Positions 57,511-64,000 of a stretch of 64,000 bases of DNA are shown one piece after another. The position numbers and the translations under genes are program-made. Under the pieces are notes generated by a model. The model saw only the letters and a program-made list of their open reading frames with translations, searched no databases and was not told the origin of the DNA. Location: the NCBI GenBank assembly GCA_021029095.1, contig JAJOHG010000053.1, positions 151,190 through 215,189 of the forward strand. Direction: 5' to 3'. How positions within the stretch are numbered: the stretch's first letter is position 1; each line of letters opens with the position of its first letter. The stretch comes from Phellopilus nigrolimitatus (Eukaryota > Basidiomycota > Agaricomycetes > Hymenochaetales > Hymenochaetaceae).

Positions 57511-58276
57511 TTGCAGGGGAAAATGCCTGCATTGACAGATAGACTTTCCTACACTGCTGTCACTAGCTCTGTACCTGATTCTGTAGCTGGGGTGGAACAA
57601 AGTTGATGACTTTGTTTTAGGTTAGGGTACACCTTACACGCAAGACATGGGGAATCGGCGACTCAATAAAGATAGGTCTAGTCGTTTGTGCGTGTAGCGT
57701 CGTGTCCCCGCAAATAATGCAAAGTCTTTTAGGGGGTGTCAAGACCAGAGCGTTCAGAAGGAATCGACAACGTATCTCTCCATACTATAAATAAAGGTAA
57801 TAAATACATACGGATTTACACGCTATATGTTCAATTGCCAGAGATAAAATGGTGGAAGTTGCAACGAACTTTCGTAACGGAGGGTGTGAAGTTGTCGCCT
57901 TGCTACATAGGACCGGGTCTGCTTTGAATTGGCGTAATTCAGTTTATGATGAGCCGAACCGAGTCCAAACAGCCAGGCAACCTCGCAGAGTTGTCTCGCT
58001 GTTTTGACGGTTTTGCAGATTTACTACTCGAGTTATGCTCCAGGAAAATTATTGAAACAGCGCTGAAACCGCATTATAGCACAGCACTTTGCCGTGATAT
58101 TTTGGACATTCTAGAGTGCAAAGTAGCTTCATGGTCATGTGTTGTTCCAGCCGAGTCTTGCTGGGACCGAGTATAAAATATACGGGTTTTGTTCGGCCTG
58201 TTCTCTAGCAACAGCATCCATACACCAGCATTTGACTAGTAGAAGTCTCTTTACAAGCCCGCATAAAAAGCCTAGG
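57511..58276. other. Intergenic and promoter of the small two-repeat gene
   Basis: No ORF recognised. GAGTATAAAATATACGG (about 58170) is a good TATA box about 100 bp upstream of ATG 58277. Confidence 0.4.
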
Positions 58277-58528
58277 ATGCCCGAGCACACAGTTTCTGAA
58301 GGGCTGCGTTCAAATCTTTCCAGCCTTGGTAAACCAACTGATGGAGAGAACGCCACCAAGAAAGCCGACAAGAATGCTAGCGCCAAAGTAACCGAACGCC
58401 GTGAAGCCGGCACTGTTGCTGACGCCCTGCGCTCAAGTCTTTCTGGCCTTGCTAGCCTTACTGGTGACGAGCGCACTGCCAAGAAAGCCGCCGACCAGAC
58501 TAAGACCAGTACTCCAAGCGCAGAGTGA
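58277..58528 (+). CDS. Small hydrophilic two-repeat protein
   Basis: 83 aa in one exon, starting MPEHTVSEGLRSNLSSLG. Two related units of about 30 residues follow one another: VSEGLRSNLSSLGKPTDGE with a KKADKN ending, and VADALRSSLSGLASLTGDE with a KKAADQT ending. Each is an amphipathic helix followed by a polar Lys/Ala stretch. No signal peptide, membrane segment or cysteine is present. It is reminiscent of small stress- or conidiation-induced cytosolic proteins in composition only. A TATA box at the expected distance supports real expression. The function is unknown. Confidence 0.5.
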   Translation: MPEHTVSEGLRSNLSSLGKPTDGENATKKADKNASAKVTERREAGTVADALRSSLSGLASLTGDERTAKKAADQTKTSTPSAE

Positions 58529-58897
58529 ATCGGAGGTTGGGCAACGTGGACTTACATCTTGCCTCTGTTCGGATGAGCGTTCATACATCCGGACCTTGTA
58601 AAAAAGTCCAGCAGAACGAATAGCTTAGCGTTGGTACATCATTTCCATGTCAAATAGTGCTTGCTATCAACGTGCAGACTTTGATCCCACCTCATTGCAT
58701 ACGAATATAATATAGCTGCCAGGGACGCTATGTGCAGTCGTTGAGACATCACAAAATAGTCAGACAGCACGAACCATTCAGGCTTGTGAGATGCAGATAA
58801 CATGTAAAATATATTGAAAGCAAGCGCTATGAGAGTAGTTATTTAAACTTGGCTTTCATACATAACGATCGAGGCCACTCACAGATAAACCCGGAAA

Positions 58898-59496
58898 CTA
58901 CCAAAACTCCCTCCTCTTCTGCTTGACAGCTTTCACCATCGACTTCTGCTCGCCCCACTTGGCCCGAATCTCCGCGTGCTCCGTTTCCCGCTTGTTTATG
59001 GCAGCGTTCTTGCTCTGGCTGTCGAGCGGTACCTTTTGCGCGACGAGGAAGGCGGACAATTGAACTTCTTGGCCAAGCGCGTGCGAGTGTAGTAGGTCGG
59101 GTTGGCGGCACGCAGCTCGCGCATCTCGGCAAAGTCAGTTTCAGTGAGGACACGGTTGTCGGGGAACTCGCGCTCTCTGCGCATGCGTGGAGGCACGGGA
59201 ACTGTCTCGGGCGAAGACGAAGATGACGGCTCGTCGGGCGATGAAGAGCTCGGCTCACTAGTACGCAGAAGGGGCGAGGCGGGAAGGATGGTTGTTGAGA
59301 ACGGCGAAGGCGCTGTCGGTGGCGGGCGGTGGACGAAAGTCACACCATCTGGGAACGACTGGATGTTCGCCTGGGAGCTACTGGTGAGCGGGTCGATAAT
59401 CTTCGGGGGTGGCTTGATTGGCCTCCTCGTTGCGTAACTCCGCGCAAAATTCGTGAATGGCAGTGACAGACGAGTCTTCATGACTACACCCTGCAT
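58898..59496 (-). CDS. MRPL20: Mitochondrial ribosomal protein L20 (fungal mL58-type), apparent frameshift
   Basis: Start ATG 59496 (or an upstream exon starting at 59618). A mitochondrial presequence-like N-terminus (RLSLPFTNFARSYATRRP) is followed by TFVHRPPPTAPSPFSTT and then the family core LTETDFAEMRELRAANP, RTRLAKKFNCPP. Immediately after NCPP the frame shifts by one base near 59052. Reading on in the next frame gives the expected C-terminus (LVAQKVPLDSQSKNAA, KRETEHAEIRAKWGEQK, ending KRREFW at 58898). A lost T in a short T run would explain it. An essential single-copy gene is unlikely to be dead, so a sequencing or assembly error is the simplest explanation. It is divergent from cullin-1. 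Confidence 0.75.
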
Positions 59497-59800
59497 TGTG
59501 TCGCTAGACAACTAAGAAAACAAAGAGAAAATGAGATGCAAATGAAAAGACATACCGTCTGAAAGAGGAACTGCAAAGTCGTCGTTGGCGACAACTTTGA
59601 CTTTGACTTTTTTGGTGCCATGCCACGCTTATGTCAGAAGGAGATACCCAAGTCGAGGACTAGGCGTGCGCGTAGACGCCTCCTCTTGACCACTGACTAC
59701 CATCTCCTCGACGTCGACGCTGCCGACGATCACGACAATATGGCGCCCTCAACGTCCTCAGCATCGTCGTCTAACTCCCATCATCCGATGCCCCCCGCTA

Positions 59801-62426
<2,626 letters not shown>

Positions 62427-63050
62427 GCGACGCATGTCTGAGATCTGTCTCTGCGCTTGTCGTCCGCCGGCGTAAGGCCATCCCCATTCCATTCCATTCA
62501 ATCTTGCTCACGCCACGTCATACCGAACTCACCACATTTCATCTTACTTCACATATGTAGCATAGACCCCGGTCGCGGCAAGAAGGAAAGAAAGGGACCC
62601 GCAGTACGAATAACCGTAAAATACTTTGCTCATAGACAAGGTGACACACTCGTAATTATCTGTGTTCTTCCATCCATCGTTTCTTTGTTTTTCTATGTAT
62701 TGTCTGTTTTTGCTCCATCAGGTCAGATGATGCTATAAACGAGATTTCTTGACGCTTGAGCAGGCAAATGTCTCAAAATAGAATTAAACGCTCTGTCATT
62801 GCTTTGAACAAAGTTCTGCATCACCTACAACAGTAAATTTATTGCAAAGAATGCAAGTGCTATAGTAGACATTACAAGCGAAGCAGTATACAAAGGAAAA
62901 TATACGGTGCACAGTAAGTTTTTCTTCTAATAATAAACACGAGACTTCTAGTATGTTGCAACAGAATATGTGTAGCACGTGTGAAGCGAGAATGTCGAAA
63001 AGTATCAAGACATACAGTATCGTAGGCTAGGTCATACAAGGTCTTCATGA
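62427..63050. other. Convergent intergenic region
   Basis: 3' flanks of cullin-1 (plus) and the UGT gene (minus). AT-rich, with no gene recognised. Confidence 0.4.
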
Positions 63051-64000
63051 TCAATCAAGCTCGGTCCTATCACGCGATGCGCGGGTGCGGTACATATATA
63101 TGGCTTTCACAGCGTTCTGAACTCCATTTTCCTATCCATACAGGTAAGCTGCCAGTCGCAGGAAAGTAACTTGGATGACGCACAGATCTGATATTCTCAC
63201 CGACAGAAGCTGCACGCTCCTTCATCAGTCTGACGTAGTTTAGTAAGTAACGAACGCATCCTGACTAAAGAAAAACGGGCGCACCGATCGGACGTTGCTC
63301 TGATCAGCGCACTGGCCAGCTCAGGCGATTGGAGATTGGAGACCTTCATCCCAGCTCCTAGGCGTTGCACACGGGACGCCCAGAAGAATTGGTCACTGGA
63401 CGACAGCAAGCGTCAGCGCCCGCAGTCAAAGTGCGTAACTCTGACCCAGACTCACCCAAACCAGGGCTTGATGAGCGTGGGTATCCCAGCGCGCAGGGAA
63501 GCACCTGTCGTCCCAGCGCCGCCGTGATGCAAGACAGCATCAACTAGTGGAAACAGCCAGCTGATAAACACACGGTATCGTCGTCAGTCACACTTACACA
63601 TAGAAGAGCATGCCTTCCGGGAATCGCCACTTACTCGTGCGGCACTTTGTCAATCTACACGTAGGAAATGATCCGTTGACAAAAGACCAATAAGCAAACC
63701 AAACTGCATGGCGGTTCTGAAGAACTTTGCGCGTACCGGGTAGCACTCCGGTGGGAATTCGAACACTGGCTCGTCCGGTTTGCTCATGCGCGAGGACCAA
63801 CCCTTCGAGATGATTGCTCGAACATCGCCTACAAACATATATTCAGAAACATATAAAATCGCATATGAAGAGGGTTCTGTGACGTACTCTTCACCACGGC
63901 TTTGACTATACTGCGAGTCATCGCTGGCGGGTTGGGAACGGTAATGCTTCCGAATCCAATGTACACGATCGGCTTCGCATCCTCTCGAGCTTTGGACATA
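63051..64000 (-). CDS. UDP-glycosyltransferase, sterol 3-beta-glucosyltransferase-like, 5' end cut by window edge
   Basis: The gene enters from the right edge and ends at TGA 63051-63053. Exons joined on the minus strand read [20 protein letters not shown], then [15 protein letters not shown] and [69 protein letters not shown], and finally a tail with [14 protein letters not shown]. The HHGGAGTT...[13 protein letters not shown] block is the nucleotide-sugar binding signature of GT1 enzymes of the UGT51/52 sterol glucosyltransferase group. Its role is likely glucosylation of ergosterol or a lipid. Introns are short (about 45-75 nt). Any PH or GRAM domains expected at the N-terminus would lie beyond the window. 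No frame defects are seen in the part present. Confidence 0.85.

Overview
The window is nuclear DNA of a filamentous basidiomycete, almost certainly an Agaricomycete. Genes carry many short introns (about 45-75 nt, GT-AG with a few GC-AG). Families typical of mushroom-forming fungi are present: FunK1 kinases, DUF6533 and DUF6534 seven-helix membrane proteins, eight-cysteine hydrophobin-like secreted proteins, NmrA/isoflavone-reductase-like oxidoreductases and the fungal-only acetyltransferase Rtt109. There is no operon structure, CRISPR array or viral gene, and I saw no tRNA or rRNA.

Layout. (1) 0-3.2 kb: a helical-repeat protein running off the left edge and an OB-fold protein, both on the minus strand. 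(2) 3.7-36.1 kb: an accessory block dominated by a large inverted duplication. The left arm is about 4.85-15.99 kb and the right arm about 25.17-36.14 kb, around a 9.2 kb spacer. In mirror order the arms carry FunK1 kinase copies, NmrA-like oxidoreductases (two per arm), a TIR element, a mini-hydrophobin, a fragment copied from the OB-fold gene and an Eaf6 gene. The spacer holds a third Eaf6 paralogue, a complete isocitrate lyase gene, a Tc1/mariner-type non-autonomous transposon and a DUF6533 membrane protein. The arms have diverged by several percent and by indels, so they are not simply a mis-assembled recent copy. (3) 36.5-44.8 kb: two further mini-hydrophobins flank RTT109 and a long low-complexity protein. 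(4) 45-54 kb: two multi-exon seven-helix membrane protein genes and much sequence I cannot interpret. (5) 54.8-57.5 kb: a tandem duplication carrying two more mini-hydrophobins. (6) 58.3-64 kb: a small two-repeat protein, mitochondrial ribosomal protein L20, cullin-1 and a sterol-glucosyltransferase-like UGT entering from the right edge.

Functional reading. Conserved housekeeping genes (isocitrate lyase, RTT109, cullin-1, MRP-L20, UGT) are interspersed with duplicated, fast-changing accessory genes. Six mini-hydrophobins share a three-exon layout, and five of them share an upstream dyad element, so they are probably a co-regulated surface-protein family. The Eaf6 paralogues show fusion to AT-hooks, frameshift and core deletion. 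The NmrA copies show gene conversion and the FunK1 copies show catalytic-residue loss. Together they look like a duplication-and-divergence hotspot. Exon boundaries were worked out by eye from frame and splice consensus.
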